Part shown: positions 1-7,245 of the stretch, in pieces
Position numbering within the stretch: position 1 is the stretch's first letter
Layout of the letters: every line of letters begins with the position of its first letter
Program-made: the position numbers and the translations under genes
Source of the DNA: JBDNBY01 sp039767595
GTDB lineage: Bacteria > Pseudomonadota > Alphaproteobacteria > Rhodobacterales > Rhodobacteraceae
DNA length: 16,249 bases
Reading direction: 5' to 3'
Assembly: GCA_039767595.1 (NCBI GenBank)
Contig: JBDNBY010000095.1
Coordinates: 1-16,249, forward strand
The notes under the pieces: generated by a model
What the model saw: only the letters and a program-made list of their open reading frames with translations
Database searches by the model: none
Told to the model about the DNA's origin: nothing

Positions 1-424
1 CAGAAAATCCGACAACACCGGCCAAAGCTTCTTCTCGGCGCGGCGCCACATGCAGCGACAGCATCGTCCCTTGGGAAAAGCCAACTAGTGCCACTTGCTC
101 AGACAAAAGATCGTACTCGTCCATCAACCCATTGATCAATGCATTGAGGTCATCCATCGCCGATAGCAGGCCTTTTTCCGCATCCTCTTCGGACGATCCA
201 TCAATCCATGGGATCGGGAACCACTGATACCCCATGGGCGATGCAATACATTGCTCGGGCGCATCGGGCGAGACAAAGAGCGTGTCGGGCAAATGTTCGC
301 CCAAGGGATCGGCCAATCCCAACAGATCGGCGCCATTCGCCCCGTAGCCATGCACAAAAATAACCAATGAGCGCACATCACCAGAGACAGGCAGCTTCAT
401 CTGAGTTTCTAAATTACGGGTCAT
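1..424 (-). CDS. alpha/beta hydrolase, phospholipase/carboxylesterase family (partial, C-terminus outside window)
   Basis: The reading frame starts at ATG 424-422 and stays open to base 1, giving 141 residues without a stop. The N-terminal half of a serine hydrolase of the phospholipase/carboxylesterase (YpfH/Est-like) family is visible. It has an oxyanion-hole type motif HGYGANG at about residues 25-31, a short DAPE segment near 54-57, the WFPIPW stretch near 69-74, and the nucleophile elbow GFSQGT at 115-120 with Ser117 as predicted nucleophile. The Asp and His of the triad should lie beyond the window. Members hydrolyse short acyl esters in the cytoplasm, and the natural substrate cannot be read from sequence. 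The start codon overlaps the stop of the upstream alkA-like gene as ATGA (421-424), so translation is probably coupled. It is the third gene of the cobK-alkA operon, with no obvious functional link to either neighbour. Confidence 0.85.
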   Translation of the reverse strand, partial: MTRNLETQMKLPVSGDVRSLVIFVHGYGANGADLLGLADPLGEHLPDTLFVSPDAPEQCIASPMGYQWFPIPWIDGSSEEDAEKGLLSAMDDLNALINGLMDEYDLLSEQVALVGFSQGTMLSLHVAPRREEALAGVVGFS

Positions 425-1050
425 AAGATACCTTCTTTGTTTTTCACATATGCGTAATAGGCCCATAAGATGTGTGCTGCAACTGATCGATGGGGCCGCC
501 ACGCGTCAGAGTGTTGGGCAAGCGCCTTGGCCGTCGGGCGCTCTGGCAGATCATAGAGCATTTGCGCCCCCACTTGGAGCGCCAGATCCCCGCTGGGCAT
601 AACATCTGCCCGCCCAAGGCAAAACATTAAGTAAATATCGACAGACCACGGCCCAATGCCCGTGATTGGTAAGAGCTGAGCACGCACATCCTCATCGGAC
701 TGTGCGTGAAAGCTTTGATAATCAATCTCGGCGCGCGCCAAGGCGGTCATGTATTTTATTTTCTGGCCGCTTAGACCACAGCTGCGAAGATCTGCGTCAC
801 CGGCCCGGGACACGGCCGATGGGGTGATAAAGCCGGCGATCTCTAATCGCTGCCATATCGCATTGGCGGCGCTTATTGAGATTTGTTGCCCAACGATGAT
901 CTGCGCCAATGCACCAAACCCATCGCTGCGTTGCCGTGATCGGAGCGGTTCAAGGATCTCGAGTGCATAGGCCATCCGAGGACAGAGCGCCGCGAGATGC
1001 TGTGCCTCTTGCATCAGGTCATCTTGAGTTTTGATCGTTGCCGCGCTCAT
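421..1050 (-). CDS. alkA: DNA-3-methyladenine glycosylase II (AlkA-type HhH-GPD glycosylase)
   Basis: This 209-residue base-excision repair glycosylase is predicted to remove alkylated purines such as 3-methyladenine from DNA, starting repair in the cytoplasm. The helix-hairpin-helix is at about residues 127-141 (LPITGIGPWSVDIY). It is followed by MPSGDLALQVG, where Asp155 fits the catalytic aspartate (Asp238 of E. coli AlkA), and by WRPHRSVAAHILW near 184-196, the usual C-terminal helix of the family. The N-terminal part carries ALAQIIVGQQIS near 47-58, also typical. The protein is about 70 residues shorter than E. coli AlkA and lacks its N-terminal TBP-like domain, a common compact form. 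The start ATG (1050-1048) overlaps the cobK stop as ATGA, and its own stop overlaps the hydrolase start, so it is the middle gene of a tightly coupled operon. No Ada-type regulator or operator is visible. Confidence 0.9.
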   Translation of the reverse strand: MSAATIKTQDDLMQEAQHLAALCPRMAYALEILEPLRSRQRSDGFGALAQIIVGQQISISAANAIWQRLEIAGFITPSAVSRAGDADLRSCGLSGQKIKYMTALARAEIDYQSFHAQSDEDVRAQLLPITGIGPWSVDIYLMFCLGRADVMPSGDLALQVGAQMLYDLPERPTAKALAQHSDAWRPHRSVAAHILWAYYAYVKNKEGIL

Positions 1051-1787
1051 TTAGATGGCCCTTTGGTTAATGCCGCGATGATCGTTTGAGGATCGTCATA
1101 GCGGATCACATGCGGGGCATTTTCAAAATGGACTTGCGGGGCGGTGATGAAATGGAGCTTGATGCCCAAATGGTGCGCGGCATCCACTTTGGGCCGTGCG
1201 CCCCCGCCGCCGGCATTGCGAATAATCATATGCGTCAGGTTCAAAGGCTGCAGGCCGTCAATCTCTTCATCCACGCTAAAGGGCGGTGCGCTGTTGAGAA
1301 ATGTAATATTGGGCGCCAGTGGGCCGCGGTGTTTCTCAATTTGACGAATGAAAAAGTGAACATCAGAGCGCGCGAGGCAGGACTGCGCATCCTCATATCC
1401 CGTCGCAACAAAGACCCGCGCGCCTGGGTTTAGGGGAACAATGGCCTGAGCAAAGCTATCAAAGCTTTTTGCTTGGTACTTCTGCGCATCCCATTTTGGT
1501 CGATCCAAGTGCCACAGCGGCGCGCCGCAGCGCTGCGCCTGCGCATCGGCAGCAGTATGAGAGGCCGTGTCAAAGGGGTGCGCTGCATCTATGACCAAAT
1601 CGACCTTGCCCCCTTGTGCAATAAACCGCGGGATATCTGGCGTTGTGGTCGCGCGATTGTCAGAGCCAGCGATATGATAAACCCGATGACCCAAGGCGCG
1701 CAGCGCGTCATTTAGGCTCTGGCCTTCTGCGCTGGTGCCACATAAAAGAATATCCATATTCTCAGGTGTAGATTGATCTTGCCCCAC
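1047..1787 (-). CDS. cobK: precorrin-6A reductase (cobalamin biosynthesis)
   Basis: This is the NADPH-dependent reductase converting precorrin-6A to precorrin-6B in the corrin ring pathway of cobalamin synthesis (CobK/CbiJ family, cytoplasmic). Visible family features are the N-terminal nucleotide-binding stretch MDILLCGTSAEG, the VIDAAHPFDTASHTAA block near residues 60-75, the GARVFVATGYED segment near the middle, and NAGGGGARPKVDAA near the C-terminus. Length (about 236-246 residues) is normal. The start is uncertain. A GTG at 1787-1785 has an AAGGG element six bases upstream. The in-frame ATG at 1757-1755 begins exactly where the family normally begins (MDILLCGT) but has only a weak, too-close GAG. 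No other cob gene and no cobalamin riboswitch is visible nearby, so this gene is separated from the rest of the pathway. It heads the cobK-alkA-hydrolase operon and overlaps alkA by ATGA. Confidence 0.88.
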   Translation of the reverse strand: MGQDQSTPENMDILLCGTSAEGQSLNDALRALGHRVYHIAGSDNRATTTPDIPRFIAQGGKVDLVIDAAHPFDTASHTAADAQAQRCGAPLWHLDRPKWDAQKYQAKSFDSFAQAIVPLNPGARVFVATGYEDAQSCLARSDVHFFIRQIEKHRGPLAPNITFLNSAPPFSVDEEIDGLQPLNLTHMIIRNAGGGGARPKVDAAHHLGIKLHFITAPQVHFENAPHVIRYDDPQTIIAALTKGPSK

Positions 1788-1801
1788 ATGCGGCCCTTTT
1801 T

Positions 1802-1805
1802 AGGA
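1802..1805 (+). promoter_or_regulatory. ribosome binding site of the MFS gene
   Basis: AGGA lies seven bases before ATG 1813, which supports that start. It sits in the 25-base gap between the divergent cobK and MFS start codons. Confidence 0.6.
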
Positions 1806-1812
1806 ATGTCAT

Positions 1813-3033
1813 ATGACCTCTATCGTGAACGATAAAATTGCGCGGCGCAATGTCGGAGTTCTCATTTTAGCGCAAGGTATCCTCGGTGCTCAAATGCCAG
1901 CGATCTTTACGATTGGCGGTCTTGCGGGCACGATGATGGCGCAAAATCCGTGTTTGGCAACACTGCCCATTTCTTGCATTGTCTTGGGCTCAATGCTGTC
2001 GGCGCGTCCCCGGTCCAATTATATGCAGCGCGCGGGCCGTGCTGCGGGGTTTGTCATGGGGGCGATGGGCGGATTTTTTGGCGCGATGCTCTGTGCTTAT
2101 GCGCTTTATATCGACAGTTTTACGCTCTTTCTTGTCGGCTCTGTGTTGACGGGCATGTATATGTCGGCGCAGGGGTTTTTCCGGTTTGCCGCGTTAGAGC
2201 GGGCGAGTGAGGATTTCAAACCCAAGGCCGTGTCTTATGTCATGGCCGGAGGTTTGATCGCCGCGATCTTGGGGCCGCAAATTGTAAAATGGACCAATGA
2301 TGCCTTTGTCGTGACATTCTTGGGGACATATCTGGCGGTCATGGCCTTGAATTTCTTTGGGTCGGTTGTGTTCTTCTTCCTTGATGTGCCCAAGCCGCAA
2401 GTTGACCCCCACGCCAGCACCGTTAAGCGCAGCATCGGTGAGGTTTTACGCGAAAAGCCTGTTTTGATCGTCGCGATGATTTGTGCGCTGGTCTCCTTTG
2501 CCTTGATGAACCTTGTGATGACCTCAACGCCGCTGGCGGTGGTGGGCTGTGGTTTTACGAAAAACGACGCCGCCAATGTTGTCAGTGCGCATGTCTTGGC
2601 GATGTATATTCCGTCATTCTTTACGGGGCACGTTATTCGGCGCATTGGCGCCGTCGCCGTAATTGCGCTGGGTCTTGTGATCTTGCTTTGTGCGGGGATC
2701 GTGGCGTTGATGGGCGTTGAGCTTGAGAATTTCTACATCTCGTTGATTTTGTTGGGTGTGGGTTGGAACTTTGGATTTATTGGGTCAACCACGCTTTTGG
2801 CGAAAAATCACAGCGCTCAGGAACAGGGCCTTGTGCAAGGGGTGAATGATTTCGTCGTCTTTGGCGGTGTGACATTGGCCTCTTTGGCGTCTGGCGGATT
2901 AATGAATTGCTCGGGCGGCGCGCCGCAAGATGGGTGGAGCATGGTCAATTTGGCCATGGTTCCGTTCCTTATGTTGGCGGCGGCCGCGCTGCTGTATCTG
3001 GCGCGCCTGCGGTTAAAAGATGCTCGCCCGTAA
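1813..3033 (+). CDS. major facilitator superfamily (MFS) permease, substrate unknown
   Basis: This 406-residue inner-membrane protein is almost wholly hydrophobic, with about twelve predicted membrane helices in two six-helix halves. The halves are joined by a polar loop near residues 190-215 (DVPKPQVDPHASTVKRS). The stretch LSARPRSNYMQRAGRAAGF near residues 63-81 occupies the cytoplasmic loop 2-3 position and is a degenerate version of MFS motif A. A glycine-rich helix GFVMGAMGGFFGAM follows. These features support an MFS transporter, but I cannot assign a substrate. The ATG at 1813 has an AGGA ribosome site at 1802-1805, seven bases upstream. The gene is divergent from cobK with only 25 bases between the two listed starts, so its promoter probably lies within the cobK coding end. 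The last 21 bases overlap, tail to tail, the end of the phytoene-synthase-like gene. A link to cobalamin transport is conceivable from position only. Confidence 0.85.
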   Translation: MTSIVNDKIARRNVGVLILAQGILGAQMPAIFTIGGLAGTMMAQNPCLATLPISCIVLGSMLSARPRSNYMQRAGRAAGFVMGAMGGFFGAMLCAYALYIDSFTLFLVGSVLTGMYMSAQGFFRFAALERASEDFKPKAVSYVMAGGLIAAILGPQIVKWTNDAFVVTFLGTYLAVMALNFFGSVVFFFLDVPKPQVDPHASTVKRSIGEVLREKPVLIVAMICALVSFALMNLVMTSTPLAVVGCGFTKNDAANVVSAHVLAMYIPSFFTGHVIRRIGAVAVIALGLVILLCAGIVALMGVELENFYISLILLGVGWNFGFIGSTTLLAKNHSAQEQGLVQGVNDFVVFGGVTLASLASGGLMNCSGGAPQDGWSMVNLAMVPFLMLAAAALLYLARLRLKDARP

Positions 3034-3747
3034 GCGCAGCCATTTGTTATGCAGTGGCCGATCTGGAATGGTCGGTTGTGCAGCCTCAGTCCAATGCGTG
3101 ATCGCAAAAGCCATATCGCGCCGCACGCGGCGGTGATCAGATGCAAGGGGACGGATCTGCGCAACGAGTTCTGGCAGTGCCTTTTGAGCGCGGCGCGCTT
3201 CGTTCAACAGGCCATTTATATCGGGAAACAGTGTTTTTCCGGCAGATTTTAGCGCAGGTGCCGAATGAAGATACCGCTGTAATCCAATGATTTTACCGTA
3301 TTGTTCACATATATCTGGACGCAAGTTCAGACTTGCGCCGCATAACGCATAGAGCGCGCCGAATGTGTCCGAAAAATAGGCCAGCTGCGCCGCGAGATCA
3401 GAGAACTCCGTTTCCTCGATGTCCCAGTGACGGGCGGTGATCGGGCGATCCGCCATGTCTAGATCTAAGTCGCGGGCCTCTTGGCTCAGGGCAAGGATGA
3501 TCGGGTGGTTTTCGACCAATCCGTTACGGAGCGTCCCGAGAGCATCCCGCCACCATTGCAGACGCATCATCGCGAGCATTGGCTCTTGGGTGATATATGG
3601 AATTTTGGCAATTTCATAATGCAAGGCAAAGAGCGCAAACAGCTTGCGCCGCTGGGCCAATGGACGCGTCATAATATCCAAAAACCGTTCGTTATCGGCG
3701 TCAAACACAGTTTGCGCACAGACCGCTATAGGATCGTTGTCCGTCAT
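3013..3747 (-). CDS. squalene/phytoene synthase family protein, catalytically degenerate (NDUFAF6-like)
   Basis: This 244-residue all-helical protein has the trans-isoprenyl synthase fold signature. MRLQWWRDAL near residues 61-70 and the flanking helix FALFALHYEIAKIP (37-50) match the head-to-head prenyl synthase family. The aspartate-rich DDxxD motif that binds Mg2+-diphosphate in true phytoene or squalene synthases should lie at about residues 42-50, but the sequence there is HYEIAKIP. The second motif is also missing in the stretch YGKIIGLQRYLHS (150-162). The protein resembles the alphaproteobacterial relatives of mitochondrial NDUFAF6, a respiratory complex I assembly factor, so an assembly or scaffold role is more likely than carotenoid or hopanoid synthesis; that is inference. 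The start chosen is ATG 3747-3745, which overlaps the cimA stop as ATGA. An in-frame start at 3783 would add 12 unlikely residues. The 3' end overlaps the MFS gene by 21 bases. Confidence 0.8.
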   Translation of the reverse strand: MTDNDPIAVCAQTVFDADNERFLDIMTRPLAQRRKLFALFALHYEIAKIPYITQEPMLAMMRLQWWRDALGTLRNGLVENHPIILALSQEARDLDLDMADRPITARHWDIEETEFSDLAAQLAYFSDTFGALYALCGASLNLRPDICEQYGKIIGLQRYLHSAPALKSAGKTLFPDINGLLNEARRAQKALPELVAQIRPLASDHRRVRRDMAFAITHWTEAAQPTIPDRPLHNKWLRLRASIF

Positions 3748-5369
3748 TGAGGGGCATGCCCAAGGCTTGTCACAAGCTTCCATTCAATGGCATCGAGCAT
3801 CGCCTCAAAACTTGCATCAACAATATTGGGCGATACACCCACAGTAGAGCATCGATTGCCTTGACCATCGACATGATCAATGATGACCCGCGTGACCGCC
3901 TCAGTGCCCGATTGGGTAATGCGCACTTTGAAATCAACCAGATGCATGTCTTGGACGATCTCTTGGTATTTGCCTAAATCCTTGGTCAATGCGGTGGCCA
4001 GTGCGTGAACTGGCCCGCGATCGTTGCCGTCGCTATCTAGAGATTCAGAGACAGATAGCTTTTTCTCACCATCCACTTTGAGGACAACGACCGCCTCAGA
4101 GAGGGATACCATCTTATTGTATTTGTTTTTGCGCCGCTCGACAGTGACGCGGTAGCGCTTGACCTCAAAATACGACGGCGTCAGGCCAAGCACACGCCGC
4201 GCGAGCATTTCAAAACTCGCTTGGGCCATGTCATAGCTATAGCCGATCGCCTCGGCCTCTTTGACGCGGGTCAAGATCTCGCTCAGGCGTGGATCGCCTT
4301 TGGCAATGTTGATGCCGGCGTCCGACAGGCGTTTGATCAAATTCGATTGGCCCGCTTGGTTCGACATCGGAATAATACGCGCATTGCCCACTGTGTCGGG
4401 ATTGATATGTTCATAGGTCTCGGGCCGTTTGAGGATCGCAGAGACATGTAGGCCGGCCTTGTGGGCAAAGGCCGAGGCGCCCACATAGGGCGATTGCTTT
4501 GACGGAATACGATTGAGAATATCATCAAGAAGGCGCGAGGTCCTGACGAGCGATCTTAGCCGCTCTGCATCACAGCCTAATTCAAATTGCGAGGCATAGG
4601 GCTCTTTGAACACAAGCGTTGGCAGCAACGAGATGATATTGGCATTGCCGCAGCGCTCGCCCAATCCATTGAGCGTGCCTTGGATTTGCCGAACCCCTGC
4701 CTCAACAGCGGCGAGGCTATTAGCGACGGCATGTTCGGTGTCATTATGTGTGTGAATGCCCAAATGCGATCCAGGAATGCCGCGTGCGATTACATCGCCC
4801 ACAATTTTGCGAATGTCTTGCGGCAAGGCGCCGCCATTGGTATCGCATAGGACAATCCAACGCGCCCCTGCCTCATAGGCCGCCAGCGCCGCGGCAAAGG
4901 CATAGTCTGGATTATCTTTATACCCGTCAAAGAAATGCTCAGCATCAAAGAGCGCCTCGCGCCCAAGGCTGACAATATGCGACACGCTTTGGCTAATATT
5001 CTCAAGGTTTTCCTCTAGCGTAATGCCAAGCGCCTCGTGCACATGCAGGTCGTGGGATTTGCCAACGATGCAAACCGCCTGCGTTCCGGCATTAAGGACA
5101 TTGGCCAAAACTTCGTCATTTTGCGCCGAGCGCCCTGCCCGTTTGGTCATGCCAAAGGCTGTGAGGGTCGCCGCGCATTTGGGCGGATCTTGGAAAAACT
5201 CAGTATCAACAGGGTTCGCACCGGGCCACCCGCCTTCGATATAATCGACGCCCAATGCGTCCAAGGCCGCCGTGATGGCGATTTTATCGGCGCAAGAAAA
5301 TTGCACCCCCATCGTTTGCTGCCCATCACGTAATGTGGTGTCGTAGATATAGAGGCGTTCTTTTTGCAT
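3744..5369 (-). CDS. cimA: (R)-citramalate synthase
   Basis: This enzyme condenses pyruvate and acetyl-CoA into (R)-citramalate, the first step of the threonine-independent route to 2-oxobutanoate and isoleucine (cytoplasmic). The 541 residues follow the alpha-isopropylmalate/homocitrate synthase family order. DTTLRDGQQ is at 10-18, the metal and substrate site GGWPGANP at 46-53 (the citramalate synthase form rather than the LeuA form), AEHFFDGYK at 143-151, the metal ligands HTHND at 206-210 and NGLGERCGNAN at 234-244. A C-terminal regulatory (LeuA dimer/allosteric) domain covers about 410-535, so feedback by isoleucine is plausible. The length is normal for CimA. The ATG (5369-5367) shares one base with the cysS stop (TAATG), and the 3' end overlaps the next gene by ATGA. 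The whole cysS-cimA-downstream set should therefore be one transcript with coupled translation. 2-isopropylmalate synthase is the main alternative, but the pyruvate-type motif argues against it. Confidence 0.92.
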   Translation of the reverse strand: MQKERLYIYDTTLRDGQQTMGVQFSCADKIAITAALDALGVDYIEGGWPGANPVDTEFFQDPPKCAATLTAFGMTKRAGRSAQNDEVLANVLNAGTQAVCIVGKSHDLHVHEALGITLEENLENISQSVSHIVSLGREALFDAEHFFDGYKDNPDYAFAAALAAYEAGARWIVLCDTNGGALPQDIRKIVGDVIARGIPGSHLGIHTHNDTEHAVANSLAAVEAGVRQIQGTLNGLGERCGNANIISLLPTLVFKEPYASQFELGCDAERLRSLVRTSRLLDDILNRIPSKQSPYVGASAFAHKAGLHVSAILKRPETYEHINPDTVGNARIIPMSNQAGQSNLIKRLSDAGINIAKGDPRLSEILTRVKEAEAIGYSYDMAQASFEMLARRVLGLTPSYFEVKRYRVTVERRKNKYNKMVSLSEAVVVLKVDGEKKLSVSESLDSDGNDRGPVHALATALTKDLGKYQEIVQDMHLVDFKVRITQSGTEAVTRVIIDHVDGQGNRCSTVGVSPNIVDASFEAMLDAIEWKLVTSLGHAPQ

Positions 5370-6736
5370 TACAGCTCCGATAGCTTTGTCGCATCAAAAT
5401 TGGGTCCGGCGACCAATTCGACGCTGTCTTTGCTCATTCTTACTTCGACACCAGCGGCCAAAAGCATGGTTTTCAAGGCGTCCACTTGGCTAAAGTCTTT
5501 AGATTGCATGGCATCCTTGCGCCGCGCGGCCAATTGCGTGGCAAAGGCGCTCAAATCTACGGTGTCAGTTTGGTGCCACGCACCATAGGCGGGATCCAAA
5601 AGGCCCAAGAATTGGGCCCCTGCCTTCAGCGCGGCGTAGTCACCAGCGGTATGAAGCTGATGCAGCGCCGCGATAGCCGCAGGTGTATTGAGATCATCGG
5701 CCACGGCGCGGATCACGCTGTGTGGCACCTCTGCCGCGGGGTCGATGTCATCCGTGGCGGCATAAAACTTGCGCAACGTCTTCTCGGCCTCAGCGGCCTT
5801 GTGCGCGGTCCAATCCATCGGTTTGCTATAATGCGTTGAGAGGAAAACAAAGCGGATCACCTCGCCCACAATCCCCTCGTTCAACAAATCGCGCACAGTA
5901 AAGAAATTGCCCAAGGATTTGGACATCTTCTTGCCCTCAACTTGCAGCATTTCGTTATGCAGCCACACTTTGGCAAATTGGCCCTGAGGATGGGCACAGC
6001 AGCTTTGGGCGATTTCATTTTCGTGATGCGGGAATTTCAAATCATTGCCACCGCCGTGAATGTCAAAACTCTCACCAAACAAAGCGTGGGTCATGGCCGA
6101 GCATTCAATATGCCACCCCGGCCGGCCGCGGCCCCACGGGCTATCCCATCCAGGCAGGTCCGGCGCAGAGGGTTTCCACAATACGAAATCCATCGGGTCG
6201 CGTTTATAGGGGGCGATTTCGACACGCGCACCAGCGATCATATCCTCAACGGATCGGCCAGATAGGGCGCCATAATCTTCATAGCTGCCGACCGAAAAGA
6301 GGACGTGGCCCTCTGCCTCATAGGCGTGGCCGTTCTTGATAAGCCCTTCGATCATAGTGATCATTTCAGGAATATACTGCGTCGCGCGCGGCATGGCGTT
6401 TGGCTCTAGAGTGCCCAAAGCGGCCATATCCTGCAAATACCAAGAGACAGTTTCCTCTGTGATGTCGGAAATTGGACGGCCTGTTTGCTGTGATTTCGCA
6501 TTAATCCTGTCATCAACGTCAGTAAAGTTCCGCGCATAAGTCACGCAAGATGCACCATAAACCTCGCGCAAGAGGCGATACAGAATGTCGAACATAATCA
6601 CATTTCGCGCATTGCCCAAATGCGCGCGATCATACACCGTTGGCCCGCACAGATAGATCCGGATATTTTGTGGATCGAGCGGTTCAAACGGTTCTTTTTG
6701 GCGGCTAAGGCCATTGTGCAAGGTGATTTGTGTCAT
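5369..6736 (-). CDS. cysS: cysteine--tRNA ligase
   Basis: This class I aminoacyl-tRNA synthetase charges tRNA-Cys with cysteine using ATP (cytoplasmic, essential). Counting from the chosen ATG it has 455 residues, normal for the family. The HIGH-type signature is HLGN at 39-42. The zinc ligands expected from E. coli CysRS are present as Cys30, Cys212, His237 and Glu241, within YLCGPTVYD, HIECSAM and FPHHENEIAQS. The KMSKS loop is at 270-274, followed by LGNFFT. The C-terminal part is the helical anticodon-binding DALR-type region. I start at ATG 6736-6734 (MTQITLHNGL), where family members begin. An in-frame TTG at 6751 would add five residues and has no better ribosome site. No clear Shine-Dalgarno is seen before either. 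The stop shares a base with the cimA start. No T-box leader is visible in the 77-base gap to the divergent gene. Confidence 0.95.
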   Translation of the reverse strand: MTQITLHNGLSRQKEPFEPLDPQNIRIYLCGPTVYDRAHLGNARNVIMFDILYRLLREVYGASCVTYARNFTDVDDRINAKSQQTGRPISDITEETVSWYLQDMAALGTLEPNAMPRATQYIPEMITMIEGLIKNGHAYEAEGHVLFSVGSYEDYGALSGRSVEDMIAGARVEIAPYKRDPMDFVLWKPSAPDLPGWDSPWGRGRPGWHIECSAMTHALFGESFDIHGGGNDLKFPHHENEIAQSCCAHPQGQFAKVWLHNEMLQVEGKKMSKSLGNFFTVRDLLNEGIVGEVIRFVFLSTHYSKPMDWTAHKAAEAEKTLRKFYAATDDIDPAAEVPHSVIRAVADDLNTPAAIAALHQLHTAGDYAALKAGAQFLGLLDPAYGAWHQTDTVDLSAFATQLAARRKDAMQSKDFSQVDALKTMLLAAGVEVRMSKDSVELVAGPNFDATKLSEL

Positions 6737-6813
6737 GGATGGTGATTTCAATTGCTAGAGGTTTGTGTGTCTGTAACAAAGGTTTTAAACGATTCCAATT
6801 CAAAGCGTGTATT

Positions 6814-7179
6814 TTGAGTAAACTAACATCCATTCACAATATCGGCCCAGCGATGGCGGCGCTTCTTGAAGCGGCGGGCTATGACAACGCAGAGCAAGTG
6901 CACCGCGACGGCGCTGATGTTGTCTATGGAAACATGTTGGCCGCCGGTGCCAAAGCGCATTTCATTCCCTACTATGCCTTGGTTCTGGGACTGATGGGGC
7001 GCCCTTGGAATAATGCAACTGACGCAGAAAAGGTCGCGTTTCGCAGCAGATTTGACGCGATCAAAGCGGCGCACAAGGATGTCTCACTGGATCCTGACCT
7101 GCCGGCAGATTTGGCCATAGCGTTGGATCATATTGGCGTCCGCACGCGGCCGCGTACAGCCCCCACGCACAGACCCTGA
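6814..7179 (+). CDS. TfoX C-terminal domain protein (TfoX/Sxy-like, stand-alone)
   Basis: This small protein of about 121 residues consists almost wholly of a TfoX_C domain. LTSIHNIGPAMAALLEAAGY near the start is the helix-hairpin-helix-like NIGP segment. It is followed by the repeat region around ADVVYGNMLAAGAKAHFIPY and LMGRPWNNATDAEKVAFRSR, which matches the domain's expected Tyr and Trp landmarks. The N-terminal TfoX domain of full-length Sxy is missing. Full-length TfoX/Sxy proteins regulate competence genes in gammaproteobacteria; the function of these short alphaproteobacterial forms is not known to me. The start is uncertain. TTG 6814 begins at the domain boundary but lacks a clear ribosome site. 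Upstream in-frame GTG 6730 and ATG 6739 would give up to 28 additional residues that look unlike protein and would lie on top of the start of cysS. The C-terminal tail after residue 105 is basic and proline-rich. Confidence 0.72.
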   Translation: MSKLTSIHNIGPAMAALLEAAGYDNAEQVHRDGADVVYGNMLAAGAKAHFIPYYALVLGLMGRPWNNATDAEKVAFRSRFDAIKAAHKDVSLDPDLPADLAIALDHIGVRTRPRTAPTHRP

Positions 7180-7191
7180 GGCGGCCAAAGA

Positions 7192-7221
7192 AAAAGCGCC
7201 CCTAACGTAAGGGGCGCTTTT
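7192..7221. terminator. bidirectional rho-independent terminator between the TfoX-like gene and ndk
   Basis: A perfect 12-bp inverted repeat (AAAAGCGCCCCT at 7192-7203, AGGGGCGCTTTT at 7210-7221) with a six-base loop lies between two convergent genes. Read on the minus strand, the stem is followed by TTTTTCTTT, a good U-tract for stopping ndk transcripts. Read on the plus strand, the U-tract is the short TTTT inside the stem, which is weaker but still usable for the TfoX-like gene. Confidence 0.9.
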
Positions 7222-7245
7222 CAAAAGGTTCAAGCTTAAGTGGGC

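Noticed and set aside
1740..1812. A cobalamin riboswitch controlling cobK or the MFS gene
   Set aside because: The gap is only 25 bases, too short for the element, and no B12-box-like sequence was recognised nearby.
6730..6813. A longer N-terminus for the TfoX-like protein starting at GTG 6730 or ATG 6739
   Set aside because: There is an AAGGTGA before 6730, but it is also the antisense of the cysS start. The extra residues (Cys, Trp and Lys-rich) look non-coding, and the domain begins after 6814.
6737..6813. Promoter or T-box leader in the cysS / TfoX-like gap
   Set aside because: Candidate hexamers match the consensus at only three or four of six positions, and the 77-base space is too short for a T-box; nothing firm can be called.
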